64,000 bases of DNA. Origin: DASSUW01 sp963803335 (GTDB lineage Bacteria; Actinomycetota; Thermoleophilia; Solirubrobacterales; Solirubrobacteraceae). The position numbers and the translations under genes were made by a program. This document shows, one piece after another, positions 33,792-42,640 of the stretch. How positions within the stretch are numbered: the stretch's first letter is position 1; each line of letters begins with the position of its first letter. The notes beneath the pieces were generated by a model. That model saw only the letters and a program-made list of their open reading frames with translations, ran no database searches and had not been told where the DNA came from. Location of the stretch: contig CAWDME010000009.1 of the NCBI GenBank assembly GCA_963803335.1, forward strand, positions 186,001 through 250,000. Reading direction: 5' to 3'.

Positions 33792-34961
33792 ATGCGGATA
33801 CGCACATTCCTGCCGATCGCCGTCGTGCTGGGCCTGATCGCTGCTCCGCCGGCGAGCGCCCGCCACCACCAGAGCGGTCCGTCGATCAAGACCATCGCGT
33901 CAGGGCTCGACAACCCACGCCACGTCGCGGTGGCCAAGGACGGCGACGTCTTCGTCGCCGAAGCCGGTCGCGGCGGCGATCCCGCGACGTCGAAGTCGTG
34001 CTTCGACAGCGCCGAGGGCCCGGCCTGCACGGGCGCCACCGGCGCGATCACGCGCGTGTCCGAGCACCGGGGGCACTGGGTCCAGGAGCGCGTGGCCAAG
34101 GGGCTGGCGTCGTTCGCCCCCGCCACCGGCAACAGCGCCATCGGCCCGCACGGCGTGTTCGCCGTGGGCCACGATGTCTACTTCACCAACGGCGGGCCGA
34201 CCGAGCCGCTGCGCAACGGCGCGACGGTCTTCCGCGACCCGACGCTCGTGTCCGAGGAGCCGATCTCACGGCTGTTCGGCACGCTGCTCAAGCTCGGCCA
34301 CCACGGGCGCGTGTCGCTCGTCGCCGACATCTGGAAGTTCGAGGACCTGAACAACCCGGACGAGGAGCTCGGCAACTCGCACGTCGACAGCAACGCGGTC
34401 GACGTGTGGGCGGGTCGCCACGGCTTCCTGGTCGCCGACGCCGGCGGCAACACCGTGCTGCGCGTCGGACACGGCGGCATCCGCGTCGTGAACGTGTTCC
34501 CGAACATGCTCGAGCCGAACCCGATGGGCGGCCCGGACATCCCGATGCAGGCGGTTCCGACCGGCGTGGTCAAGGGCCCCGACGGCGCGATCTACGTGAG
34601 CCAGCTCACGGGCTTCCCGTTCCCGGTCGGCGGCGCGCGGATCTTCCGCATCGACCCGCGGACCGGCGTCGTCAAGACCTACGCGCGCGGCTTCACGATG
34701 GCGATGGACCTGGCGTTCGGGCCCGACGGCACGCTGTACGTGCTCGAGATCGACCATGACACGATCCTCGGCGGCAGCACCGACGGCGCGATCTTCGCGG
34801 TGCCGCCGGGCGGCGGCACGCCGCAGCGGCTCGCCCTCCCGCCGGGCACGCTGACCGAGCCCGGCGGCCTCGCGGTCGCGGGCCGCAACACGCTCGTGGT
34901 CTCCAACCACGGCCGTGAGGCAGGCAACGGTGAGGTGTTGAAGATCGGCCTGGGCGGCTGA
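33792..34961 (+). CDS. secreted ScyD/ScyE-family beta-propeller protein
   Basis: About 389 residues. The ATG has GAGAGGAGGAAGGGACG upstream, an ideal ribosome site, and a signal peptide (MRIRTFLPIAVVLGLIAAPPASA). The mature part has repeated NHL/propeller blades such as GLDNPRHVAVAKDGDVFVAE, GPDGAIYVSQL and LAFGPDGTLYVLE. ScyD/ScyE-family proteins are named from the cyanobacterial scytonemin cluster, but actinobacterial members occur alone and their function is unknown. It diverges from priA with a gap of 93 bp. Confidence 0.85.
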   Translation: MRIRTFLPIAVVLGLIAAPPASARHHQSGPSIKTIASGLDNPRHVAVAKDGDVFVAEAGRGGDPATSKSCFDSAEGPACTGATGAITRVSEHRGHWVQERVAKGLASFAPATGNSAIGPHGVFAVGHDVYFTNGGPTEPLRNGATVFRDPTLVSEEPISRLFGTLLKLGHHGRVSLVADIWKFEDLNNPDEELGNSHVDSNAVDVWAGRHGFLVADAGGNTVLRVGHGGIRVVNVFPNMLEPNPMGGPDIPMQAVPTGVVKGPDGAIYVSQLTGFPFPVGGARIFRIDPRTGVVKTYARGFTMAMDLAFGPDGTLYVLEIDHDTILGGSTDGAIFAVPPGGGTPQRLALPPGTLTEPGGLAVAGRNTLVVSNHGREAGNGEVLKIGLGG

Positions 34962-34992
34962 AGACGCCTGCGCCAGCGGTAGGTTGCTCGCC

Positions 34993-35790
34993 GTGATCCT
35001 GCTCGGCGACAACCTGCCGCTGCTGCGCGAGCTCGACGAGGGCAGCGTGCAGCTCGTGTACGCCGACCCGCCGTTCAACACCGGTCGCACGCAGGCGCGC
35101 AAGACGCTCGCGACGGTGGCTGCCCCCAACGGCGACCGCACCGGGTTCGGCGGCCGCCGCTACGCGACCACGCTGCTGCGGGAGTCCTCATACCGCGATG
35201 TGTTCGACGACTATCTCGGCTTCCTCGAGCCGCGGCTGCAGGAGATCCGGCGCGTGCTCGCACCCGAGGGCACGCTGTACCTGCACCTGGACTACCGCGA
35301 GGCGCACTACGCCAAGCTGCTACTCGACGAGCTGTTCGGCCGCGAGTGCTTCCTCAACGAGCTGATCTGGGCGTACGACTACGGCGCCAAGCCACGCAGC
35401 CGCTGGCCGCAGAAGCACGACACGATCCTCGTCTACGTGCGCGACCCGGAGCGCTACCACTTCGACGCCGAGGCGGTCGACCGCGAGCCGTACATGGCGC
35501 CCGGGCTCGTCACCGCCGAGCAGCGCGAGCGCGGCAAGCGGCCGACGAGCGTGATCTGGCACACGATCGTCTCCCCCACCGGCCGCGAGAAGACCGGCTA
35601 CCCGACGCAGAAGCCGGAAGGACTGATCCGCCGCTTCGTGCAGGCGTCCTCGCGCGCCGGCGACCTCTGCCTCGACCCGTTCGCGGGATCGGGGACGCTC
35701 GGCGTGGTGGCGCACAAGCTCGGCCGGCGGTACCTGCTGATGGACTCGAGCCCGGAAGCCGTGGCCGTGATGAAGGCGCGGCTTGGCTGA
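34993..35790 (+). CDS. orphan beta-class DNA methyltransferase (N4-cytosine/N6-adenine)
   Basis: About 265 residues. The GTG is preferred over a TTG nine bases earlier because AGG lies nine bases upstream of it. Catalytic motif IV, VYADPPFNTG (near residue 24), precedes the SAM motif I, LDPFAGSGTLG (near 234). That order marks the beta class, which includes CcrM and HinfI-type methylases. The middle target-recognition part (about 110-190) resembles no family I can name. No restriction nuclease gene is adjacent, so it may be an epigenetic orphan. It overlaps galK by 8 bp. Confidence 0.87.
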   Translation: MILLGDNLPLLRELDEGSVQLVYADPPFNTGRTQARKTLATVAAPNGDRTGFGGRRYATTLLRESSYRDVFDDYLGFLEPRLQEIRRVLAPEGTLYLHLDYREAHYAKLLLDELFGRECFLNELIWAYDYGAKPRSRWPQKHDTILVYVRDPERYHFDAEAVDREPYMAPGLVTAEQRERGKRPTSVIWHTIVSPTGREKTGYPTQKPEGLIRRFVQASSRAGDLCLDPFAGSGTLGVVAHKLGRRYLLMDSSPEAVAVMKARLG

Positions 35791-36814
35791 GCGCGTGCAG
35801 GCGCGCGGCCCCGGCCGCGTGAACCTGATCGGCGAGCACACGGACTACAACGACGGTCTCGCGCTGCCGTTCGCGATCGCCCGCGGCGTGACCGTGACGG
35901 CCGAGCCGCTGGGCGGCGACCGGATCCAGGCACGTGCGCTCGACCTCGGCGAGCAGGACGACTTCGCGCTCGCCGCGCCGGAGGGCACCGACGGCTGGCG
36001 CGCGTTCGTGCGCGGCACGGTGGCCGAGCTGACCGCCGCCGGCTACGCGCTGCGGCCGTGCCGGGTCACCATCGAAGCCGACCTCGAGCGCGGCTCCGGC
36101 CTGTCCAGCTCAGCCGCGCTGGAGACCGCCCTGTGCCTGGCACTGCTGGCGATCGCCGGCGAGGCCGAGCCGGCCGACCGGCGCGAGCTCGCGAAGCTCT
36201 GCTCGCGGGTGGAGAACGACTGGGTGGGCGCCGAGACCGGCCTGCTCGACCAGCTCGCCTCGCTCTACGGCCGCCCGGACCACGCGGTGCGGATCGACTT
36301 TGCGTCGCTCGACATCGAGCCGGTTCCGCTCGCGCTCGGCGACTGGAGCCTCGTGACGCTCGACTCCGGCGCCGCCCACTCGATCGCCGCGTCCGGCTAC
36401 AACGAGCGCCGTCGCGAGTGCCAGGAGGCCTGTGAGCGCCTCGGCATAACATCGCTGCGCGACGTCGGCGCGCCCGACGTCGACAGGCTCCCCGAGCCGC
36501 TGGCGGCACGCGCCCGCCACGTGATCACCGAGAACGCCCGCGTCGACGCGATGGTGCGGGCACTCCAGGGCGGGGACCTCGAGGAGGTCGGCGCGCTGCT
36601 GGACGCCTCGCACGCGAGCCTGCGCGACGACTACGAGGCGTCGGTCCCGGAGGTGGAGCGCACCGTGGAGCGCCTGAAGCAGGCCGGCGCGGCCGGCGCG
36701 CGGATGGTGGGCGGCGGCTTCGGCGGCGCCGTGCTGGCGCTACTGGGGCCGGGGGTCGACCGGCTCGCCGGCAGCGCCCTGGTCAGCCCCGGGCCGGGTG
36801 CCACGCTGATGTGA
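35783..36814 (+). CDS. galK: galactokinase
   Basis: A 343-residue GHMP kinase with a TTG start inside the methylase gene. The galactokinase signature GRVNLIGEHTDYNDG is at about 11-25, the ATP-binding GSGLSSSAAL near 110, and GARMVGGGFGGAVLAL near the C-terminus. It phosphorylates galactose to galactose-1-phosphate. No galT or galE is adjacent; the convergent SSS-type symporter might import the sugar. Its 3' end overlaps the convergent small membrane gene by 75 bp. Confidence 0.92.
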   Translation: MAERVQARGPGRVNLIGEHTDYNDGLALPFAIARGVTVTAEPLGGDRIQARALDLGEQDDFALAAPEGTDGWRAFVRGTVAELTAAGYALRPCRVTIEADLERGSGLSSSAALETALCLALLAIAGEAEPADRRELAKLCSRVENDWVGAETGLLDQLASLYGRPDHAVRIDFASLDIEPVPLALGDWSLVTLDSGAAHSIAASGYNERRRECQEACERLGITSLRDVGAPDVDRLPEPLAARARHVITENARVDAMVRALQGGDLEEVGALLDASHASLRDDYEASVPEVERTVERLKQAGAAGARMVGGGFGGAVLALLGPGVDRLAGSALVSPGPGATLM

Positions 36815-37126
36815 GGCGAGCGCCGCCGCGTCGATGCCGACCGGCGGAGCCGCGCTGCCGGCCTCTTCACCCTCGACCAGTTCGTCGCCCAGCGGCCGGA
36901 TCAGTGCCCAGGCGATCATGAACAACCCGAAGGCGAGCATGCCCAGGCCGGCCCAGAGGTTGATGTTGACCCCCGCCGCCTTGTCGATCTCGGCCTGGCT
37001 CTCGGTCAGCCCGAGGATGGTCAGCAGTAGGCCGAGGGTCACGAAGACGCCCCCGATGATCCGCCGCAGGTCGAAGAGGTTCGCCGCTTGGGCGACGCGC
37101 GAGGTGGATGTCTCGGTCTCGGACAT
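36740..37126 (-). CDS. small two-helix membrane protein next to symporter
   Basis: A 128-residue protein. A soluble N-terminus with Thr/Ser is followed by helix 1 (GGVFVTLGLLLTILGL, around 26-42) and helix 2 (LWAGLGMLAFGLFMIAWALI, around 57-76), and an acidic then basic tail. It starts three bases after the symporter stop, so the two are co-translated. The layout resembles small membrane partners found beside SSS transporters. The last 75 bp are antisense to galK, so the tail may be unconserved. Function unknown. Confidence 0.72.
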   Translation of the reverse strand: MSETETSTSRVAQAANLFDLRRIIGGVFVTLGLLLTILGLTESQAEIDKAAGVNINLWAGLGMLAFGLFMIAWALIRPLGDELVEGEEAGSAAPPVGIDAAALASHQRGTRPGADQGAAGEPVDPRPQ

Positions 37127-37129
37127 GGG

Positions 37130-38785
37130 CTACCAGAAGATGATGGTCAGGAGGAGGGCGCCGCCGAGCGTGATGGAGCCGAGCAGCACCGGCGATTCCC
37201 ACCAGGCATGGTGGCGCCGCGCCTCGTACTCGTCCACGTTCGCCATGCCGTAGACCAGGCCCTGCAGTTCGCTCACCGGCTTGGGCGTGGTCACCAGCGT
37301 TACGGCGACCGCGGTGATCGCCACGGCGACGAAGGCGAGGCCCGCGCCCCACATCGACTCGTCGAGGTCCGAGCCGAACGAGATGACACTGGTCTTGTAG
37401 CCGAGCCACGTCGCACCGGCCACGGTGGTGCCGGCCACGAGGCCCCAGAAGCCCGCCCACGGCGTCATCCGCTTCCAGAACATGCCGATGATGAAGACGC
37501 CGAACAGCGGCGAGTTGAAGATCGAGAACAGCGCCTGGACGTAGTTCATGAGGTTGTCGTACGTCGAGGCGATCAGCGCCGTGCCCATGGCGACGATCAG
37601 CCCGCCGACGGTCGCCAGGCGCCCGAAGCGCACGTACCAGTCGTCGGACTCGCCCGGGCGGAAGTACGGCTCCATCAGGTCGGTCGTCACGACCGTGTTG
37701 AAGGCCGAGACGTTCGCCGCCACACCGGCCATGAACGACGCCATCAGGCCGGTGATCGCCAGGCCGAGCATCCCGTTCGGCAGGTACTTGTTCATCAGCT
37801 GCGGCAGCGCGTTGTTGAACGCCAGGTTCGGGTCGGCGGTGCTGCCGAACTTCGGGATCACGACCAGCGCGATCATGCCGGGCAGGATCATGATGAACGG
37901 GAGCACGAGCTTCGGGAACGCGCCGATCAGCGGCGTGCGCTGGGCGGCCGACAGGTTCTTCGCCGACAGCGCCCGCTGGACCTCGGCGAAGTTCGTCGTC
38001 CAGTAGCCGAACGACAGCACGAAGCCGAGGCCGAACACGAGCCCGATCCAGCTCGATCCGATGGGGTTCGTCACGTTGCCCGGTGAGGTGCCCTTGAGGG
38101 CGTGCAACCCGGCCTCGCCCACGTTCGTGTGCTTGAACGAGTCCATCAGGCCGCTCCAGCCGCCGACGTCGACGAGCCCGACGATCACGATCGGCAGCAG
38201 CGCCGCGACGATCACGAAGAACTGCAGCACCTCGTTGTAGATCGCCGACGACAGGCCGCCGAGGCTGATGTAGACCATCACGATCACACCGGCGACGACG
38301 ATGCCGACGAGCAGCGGCCACCCGAGCAGGACCTGGAGCACGAGCGCCAGCGCGTACAGGTTCACGCCGGCGATCAGCACCGTCGCGAGCGCGAACGTCC
38401 ACGAGTTGAACTTGTGCGCCGGGTCGTTGAACCGCAGGCGCAGGAACTCGGGGACCGACCGGATCTTCGAGCCGTAGTAGAACGGCATCATCACCAGGCC
38501 GAGGAAGACCATGGCCGGGATCGCGCCGATCCAGTAGTAGTTGACCGTCGCGACGCCGTACTGGGCGCCGTTGGCCGACATCCCGATCACCTCGAGCGCA
38601 CCGAGGTTCGCCGAAATGAACGCGAGGCCGGTGATCCACGCCGGCAGCGAGCGCCCCGACAGGAAGTAGTCGAGGCTGCTCTTGATGTACCGCTTCGCCG
38701 CGAAGCCGACGCCGAGGACGACGACGAAGTAGAACGCCACGATGGCGTAGTCGACGAGATTGGTGTCGAGCCGGAGATCCTTCAT
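37130..38785 (-). CDS. sodium/solute symporter (SSS family)
   Basis: A 551-residue protein with about fourteen helices. The family core is visible as FLSGRSLPAWITGLAFISANLGALEVIG in the first helices, with the Na+-binding backbone, and GYWTTNFAEVQRALSAKN near 260 matches the SSS signature. Close bacterial members carry galactose, glucose or other sugars, and the convergent galK hints at galactose, but proline or iodide-type substrates cannot be excluded. Forty bases separate it from metK. It is followed at once by a small membrane protein gene. Confidence 0.9.
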   Translation of the reverse strand: MKDLRLDTNLVDYAIVAFYFVVVLGVGFAAKRYIKSSLDYFLSGRSLPAWITGLAFISANLGALEVIGMSANGAQYGVATVNYYWIGAIPAMVFLGLVMMPFYYGSKIRSVPEFLRLRFNDPAHKFNSWTFALATVLIAGVNLYALALVLQVLLGWPLLVGIVVAGVIVMVYISLGGLSSAIYNEVLQFFVIVAALLPIVIVGLVDVGGWSGLMDSFKHTNVGEAGLHALKGTSPGNVTNPIGSSWIGLVFGLGFVLSFGYWTTNFAEVQRALSAKNLSAAQRTPLIGAFPKLVLPFIMILPGMIALVVIPKFGSTADPNLAFNNALPQLMNKYLPNGMLGLAITGLMASFMAGVAANVSAFNTVVTTDLMEPYFRPGESDDWYVRFGRLATVGGLIVAMGTALIASTYDNLMNYVQALFSIFNSPLFGVFIIGMFWKRMTPWAGFWGLVAGTTVAGATWLGYKTSVISFGSDLDESMWGAGLAFVAVAITAVAVTLVTTPKPVSELQGLVYGMANVDEYEARRHHAWWESPVLLGSITLGGALLLTIIFW

Positions 38786-38825
38786 GGGGCAGGCCGAGGC
38801 CTACCCACTCAGGACCCCCGGAAAC

Positions 38826-40058
38826 CTAAGCGATCGTCTGTTGGGGAGCGCCGAGTCCGGCGGCCGCACGCAGCTCGTCCGCCTTGTCGGTCTTCTCCCA
38901 CGTGAAGTCGTGGTCGTCACGCCCGAAGTGGCCGTACGCCGCCGTCTTCTGGTAGATCGGACGGTGCAGCTTGAGGTACTGGCGGAACGCGCCCGGGCGC
39001 AGATCGAAGTGGGCGTCGATCAACTCGAGGATCTTGGCGCGACCGACCTTCTCGGTCCCGAACGTCTCGACCATCACCGAGACCGGGTGCGCGACGCCGA
39101 TCGCGTACGCGACCTGCACCTCGCAGCGATCCGCGAGCCCGGCGGCGACCACGTTCTTGGCGACGTAGCGCGCCGCGTAGGCGGCCGAGCGGTCGACCTT
39201 GCTCGGGTCCTTGCCGCTGAACGCGCCGCCACCGTGGCGGGCCATGCCGCCGTACGTGTCGACGATGATCTTGCGGCCGGTGAGGCCTGCGTCGCCGACG
39301 GGGCCGCCGATTACGAAGCGGCCGGTCGGGTTGACGAGGAAGTTCTTGCGCAGCTTGCGCGCGTCGTACAGCTCGCGCGGGAGGATCGGCTCGACGACGT
39401 GCTCCCAGAGGTCATCCGGGATCAAGGTCTCGGCGCCCTCCTTGTGCTGCGTCGAGATCAGCAGCTTCTCGATCTCCACGGGCTTGCCGTCGCGGTAGCG
39501 GACCGACACCTGCGTCTTCCCGTCGGGGCGCAGGTACGGGATGATCTCGGCGTGGCGGACCGCGGCGAGGCGGTGCGCCAGCTTGTGCGCGAGCGAGATC
39601 GGCAGCGGCATCAGCTCGTCGGTCTCGTTGCTCGCGTAGCCGAACATCATGCCCTGGTCGCCGGCGCCGGCGATGTCGAGCTCGTCGTCGTCGGACGCGT
39701 CGGTGCGCGACTCGTACGCCTTGTCGACGCCCTGGGCGATGTCAGGCGACTGCTTGTCGATCGCGTTGATGACGGCGCAGGAGTCGGCCGAGAAGCCGAG
39801 GTCGGCGTCGGTGTAGCCGATCTTGCGGATCGTCTCGCGCGCGATGTCCTGGATGTCCACGTACGTGGTGGTGGAGATCTCCCCGGACACGACGACGAGG
39901 CCGGTGTTCACGAGCGTCTCGCACGCCACGCGGCCGGTCGGGTCGTCGCGCAGCACGGCATCGAGGACCCCGTCGGAGATCTGGTCGGCGATCTTGTCGG
40001 GGTGGCCCTCGGTGACGGACTCCGAGGTGAACAGGTACTCGTTGTCGGTCTCGTTCAT
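38826..40058 (-). CDS. metK: S-adenosylmethionine synthetase
   Basis: A 410-residue enzyme with SESVTEGHPDKIADQISD (about 13-30), GAGDQGMMFGYA (about 130-141) and the glycine-rich GGGAFSGKDPSKVDRSAAY. It condenses ATP and methionine into SAM. It follows der by 49 bp, and that gap is too short for a SAM riboswitch of any known class. The C-terminus is complete. The enzyme would supply SAM for the several methyltransferases in the window. Confidence 0.97.
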   Translation of the reverse strand: MNETDNEYLFTSESVTEGHPDKIADQISDGVLDAVLRDDPTGRVACETLVNTGLVVVSGEISTTTYVDIQDIARETIRKIGYTDADLGFSADSCAVINAIDKQSPDIAQGVDKAYESRTDASDDDELDIAGAGDQGMMFGYASNETDELMPLPISLAHKLAHRLAAVRHAEIIPYLRPDGKTQVSVRYRDGKPVEIEKLLISTQHKEGAETLIPDDLWEHVVEPILPRELYDARKLRKNFLVNPTGRFVIGGPVGDAGLTGRKIIVDTYGGMARHGGGAFSGKDPSKVDRSAAYAARYVAKNVVAAGLADRCEVQVAYAIGVAHPVSVMVETFGTEKVGRAKILELIDAHFDLRPGAFRQYLKLHRPIYQKTAAYGHFGRDDHDFTWEKTDKADELRAAAGLGAPQQTIA

Positions 40059-40107
40059 GAGGCTGGAGAGCGTAGCGAGTCGCCCTGCAGCGTTCCCGGC
40101 GAACCGT

Positions 40108-41457
40108 CTAGTTGCGCTCGCGCTGCTTGCGTTCGTTGAAGTCGATGATGACCGGGATGCCCTCGAGCGCGTAGCGCTCGCGGAGCCGGTTCTCGACGAA
40201 GTACGCGTACTCGCGCGTCACGCGCGTGCGGCTGTTGACCTGGATCGCGAAGCGCGGCGGCCGGGTGCCGATTTGGGCCATGTAGAGCATCTTCAGCCGG
40301 TGGCCCTGCTTGGCCGGGGTCTGCCGCGCCGCCGTGACCTCGGACAGGAAGCGGTTGAGCTCGGGCGTGGCGACGCGGTGCATCGCCCGGTCGGCGAGCG
40401 AGAGCGCTTCCTGCAGCAGCCGCTGCACGTTGCGGCCGGTTATCGCCGACGCCGTGATCACGCGCGGGCGCAGCCGCAGCTTGCGGTTCACGCGCGCGCG
40501 CTCGCGGTCGAGCTCCTCCGGCCCGATCCCCGCGCCGGGCCCGCGCGGGTCGCCCTCCCCGCCCGTCAGGTCCCACTTGTTGAGCACGAGCGCGGTGGCG
40601 CAGCCGGCCTTCATCGCCATGTCGGCGATCCGCATGTCCTGGGCGGTCACGCCGTCCTGGGCGTCGCAGACCACGAGCGCGACGTCGGCGCGCTCGGCGG
40701 CGCGCTGGGAGCGCAGCGACGTGTAGTACTCGACCGACTCGCTGACCTTGGCGGCGCGCCGGATGCCGGCGGTGTCGACGAGCAGCATGCTGCGCCCGTC
40801 GACCTCGATCGGCGTGTCGATCGCGTCGCGAGTCGTGCCCGCCTCGGGCGAGACGATCACGCGGTCGCGGCCGAGGAAGGCGTTGACGAGGCTCGACTTG
40901 CCGACGTTCGGGCGGCCGATGACGGCGAGCCGGACGATGTCCTCGTCCTCGTCGGCGTCGTCCGCCTCGTCCGGCCCGAGCTCGATCAGGCGGTCGAGCA
41001 GGTCGCCGGTCCCGAGCCCCTGGGAGGCGGAGACGGGCAGCGGCTCGCCGAGCCCCAGCCCGTGGAAGTCGTGGATGAGGACGAGGTCGTTCGGCGTGTC
41101 GATCTTGTTGGCCGCCACCACGACTGGCACCTCGCCGCCGCGCAGGATCTGGGCGATCTCCTGGTCGCCCGGCCGCACGCCCGCGCGCGCGTCGACGACG
41201 AGCAGGGCGACCTGGGCGTCGGCGATCGCCTCGCGCGCCTGGTCCTGGATCGAGACGGCGAGCGGGTCCTCGTCGTGCAGGTCGACGCCACCGGTGTCGA
41301 TCAGCGTGAGCTTGCGACCGTTCCACTCGGTCGTGAGCTCCTTGCGGTCGCGCGTGATGCCGGGCCGCTCGTGCACGACCGCCTCGCGCGTCTGCGTGAG
41401 GCGGTTGACCAGGCTCGACTTGCCGACGTTGGGGTAGCCGACGACGGCGACCTTCAT
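40108..41457 (-). CDS. der: ribosome-associated GTPase Der (EngA)
   Basis: A 449-residue protein with two tandem GTPase domains: the first P-loop is GYPNVGKSSLVN (residue 7 on), the second GRPNVGKSSLVN near 184. Each is followed by its DTGG/DTAG and NKID/NKWD motifs. A C-terminal KH-like domain ends VIIDFNERKQRERN. It acts in 50S ribosomal subunit assembly. An acidic linker (DEADDADEDED) joins the G domains. The ATG overlaps the cmk stop as ATGA. Confidence 0.97.
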   Translation of the reverse strand: MKVAVVGYPNVGKSSLVNRLTQTREAVVHERPGITRDRKELTTEWNGRKLTLIDTGGVDLHDEDPLAVSIQDQAREAIADAQVALLVVDARAGVRPGDQEIAQILRGGEVPVVVAANKIDTPNDLVLIHDFHGLGLGEPLPVSASQGLGTGDLLDRLIELGPDEADDADEDEDIVRLAVIGRPNVGKSSLVNAFLGRDRVIVSPEAGTTRDAIDTPIEVDGRSMLLVDTAGIRRAAKVSESVEYYTSLRSQRAAERADVALVVCDAQDGVTAQDMRIADMAMKAGCATALVLNKWDLTGGEGDPRGPGAGIGPEELDRERARVNRKLRLRPRVITASAITGRNVQRLLQEALSLADRAMHRVATPELNRFLSEVTAARQTPAKQGHRLKMLYMAQIGTRPPRFAIQVNSRTRVTREYAYFVENRLRERYALEGIPVIIDFNERKQRERN

Positions 41458-42116
41458 GGATTCGTCTTTCGCCTGCCAGGCGAAAGACGTCCATGTCTTT
41501 CGCCTGGGGCGACGTTACGTTCGACGAGCGTCACGATCTGCGCGACCACTTCGTCCAGTGTCAGGCCGGTGGTGTCGAGCGGCACGGCATCGGGCGCGGG
41601 CTCGTGAACGGAGCGGGCGCCCGTCGCGTCGCGCCGGTCGCGCTCGTCCTGCTGGCGGCGGACCTCCGCCGGGTCACCACCGCGCTGAGCGGCACGGCGA
41701 CGGGCGCGCTCGTCCGGGTCCGCGGTGAGGAAGACCTTCACGGGGGCGTCGGGCGCCACGACGGTCGCGATGTCGCGGCCTTCGGCGACCCAGTCGCCGC
41801 TGGCCATGATCGCCTGCTGCTTGGCGACGAGCGCGGCGCGGACGCCGTGGTCGGCGGCGACCTGCGACGCGCGCTGCGTGATCTCCGGCGCGCGGATCGC
41901 CTCGGTGACGTCGCGGCCATCGATCAGCACGCGGTCGCCGACCTCGATCCCGATCGTCTCGGCGGCCGCGGCGGCCGATGCGTGCTCCGGCGCGGCGAGC
42001 GCCACGGCGCGGTACATCGCCCCGGTGTCGAGGTAGGTGAAGCCGAGCTCGCGCGCGACTGCGCGAGCCACCGTGGACTTGCCGGCACCGGCCGGGCCGT
42101 CGATCGCGATGACCAT
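41454..42116 (-). CDS. cmk: cytidylate kinase
   Basis: About 220 residues from the ATG of MVIAIDGPAGAGKST, whose P-loop is diagnostic. The CMP-binding segment has the conserved TGAMYRA and GRDIATVV. The enzyme phosphorylates CMP and dCMP. The last 20 residues (after VERNVAPG) are unlike the family and are coded by a cluster of short inverted and direct repeats, so the C-terminus may be a late addition. The stop overlaps the der start, so Cmk and Der remain coupled. Confidence 0.94.
   Translation of the reverse strand: MVIAIDGPAGAGKSTVARAVARELGFTYLDTGAMYRAVALAAPEHASAAAAAETIGIEVGDRVLIDGRDVTEAIRAPEITQRASQVAADHGVRAALVAKQQAIMASGDWVAEGRDIATVVAPDAPVKVFLTADPDERARRRAAQRGGDPAEVRRQQDERDRRDATGARSVHEPAPDAVPLDTTGLTLDEVVAQIVTLVERNVAPGERHGRLSPGRRKTNP
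41463..41506. repeat. 12-13-bp inverted and direct repeats at the cmk 3' end
   Basis: CGTCTTTCGCCTG (41463-41475) is followed after one base by its exact inverse CAGGCGAAAGACG (41477-41489), a 13-bp-arm hairpin with a 1-base centre. GTCTTTCGCCTG returns in direct orientation at 41495-41506. All three copies lie within the last codons of cmk, directly ahead of the der start codon. The structure could affect cmk-der coupling or be a small mobile repeat. Confidence 0.85.
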
Positions 42117-42133
42117 GCGGTCGGAGAGCTTAG

Positions 42134-42397
42134 TTAGCGCGCGTCGGGCACCGGCTCGCCGCGCGTGAGCGTGAGCGGCACGACGCCGGCCCACACGTCG
42201 AGCGCGTAGTCGGGCTCGTCGTCGACCGGCGGCCCCGTGCGGACCTTGGCCGAGCCCTCGCTGATCGGCAGCCTGAGCACGGTCGTGGCCCTCACCGGCG
42301 GCCGGGCGATCCGCATCACCACCGCGGCGCTGGATGCCTCCGAGGCGCCGACTGTCGCCGCCGCGGTCGAGCGAGCGATCACGCCGCCACGACGCAC
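42134..42397 (-). pseudogene. 5'-truncated pyridoxamine-phosphate-oxidase-like (NimA-like) remnant
   Basis: The last 55 residues (ATTVLRLPISEGSAKVRTGP and YALDVWAGVVPLTLTRGEP) match the C-terminal signature of flavin-binding Pyridox_ox_2/NimA-like proteins as I recall the family. The usual first ~130 residues with the flavin site are absent; the frame begins next to the divergent small gene. It probably is a deletion remnant, though a short expressed product cannot be excluded. It lies between the aromatic and cmk-der genes, 17 bp ahead of cmk. Confidence 0.5.
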
Positions 42398-42421
42398 GCG
42401 CGCGGCCTAGACTCCGTCGTC

Positions 42422-42622
42422 ATGGCCAAGGCCGACGATCCTCCGGCACGCTCCACCAGCGCCGAGCGTGCGCAAAAGCGGCGTGACCAGAAGCTCGCGG
42501 ACGTGCAAGCGGAGATCGACAGCGGGCGGATGACACACCGCCGGCTCACGCCGGAGGAGATGGAGGAGCACGCGCAGCGGCGCAAGGAGCTCCAGGCCCA
42601 ACGCCGGCCCCGGAAGTCCTGA
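42422..42622 (+). CDS. small charged protein of unknown function
   Basis: A 66-residue, strongly charged protein (Lys/Arg/Glu about 45%) that reads as two amphipathic helices around LTPEEMEEHAQRRKELQ. Codons have the G/C-rich third positions of true genes here. No clear ribosome site precedes the ATG, so a leaderless message is possible. No domain is recognised; small helical proteins ending in RRPRKS are common in actinobacteria. It lies convergent to the methyltransferase gene, 18 bp apart. Confidence 0.65.
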   Translation: MAKADDPPARSTSAERAQKRRDQKLADVQAEIDSGRMTHRRLTPEEMEEHAQRRKELQAQRRPRKS

Positions 42623-42640
42623 GCCGCTCGCGGCGGCCCA

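Noticed and set aside
40059..40107. SAM riboswitch before metK
   Set aside because: The gap to der is only 49 bp, too short, and no SAM-box pattern is seen.
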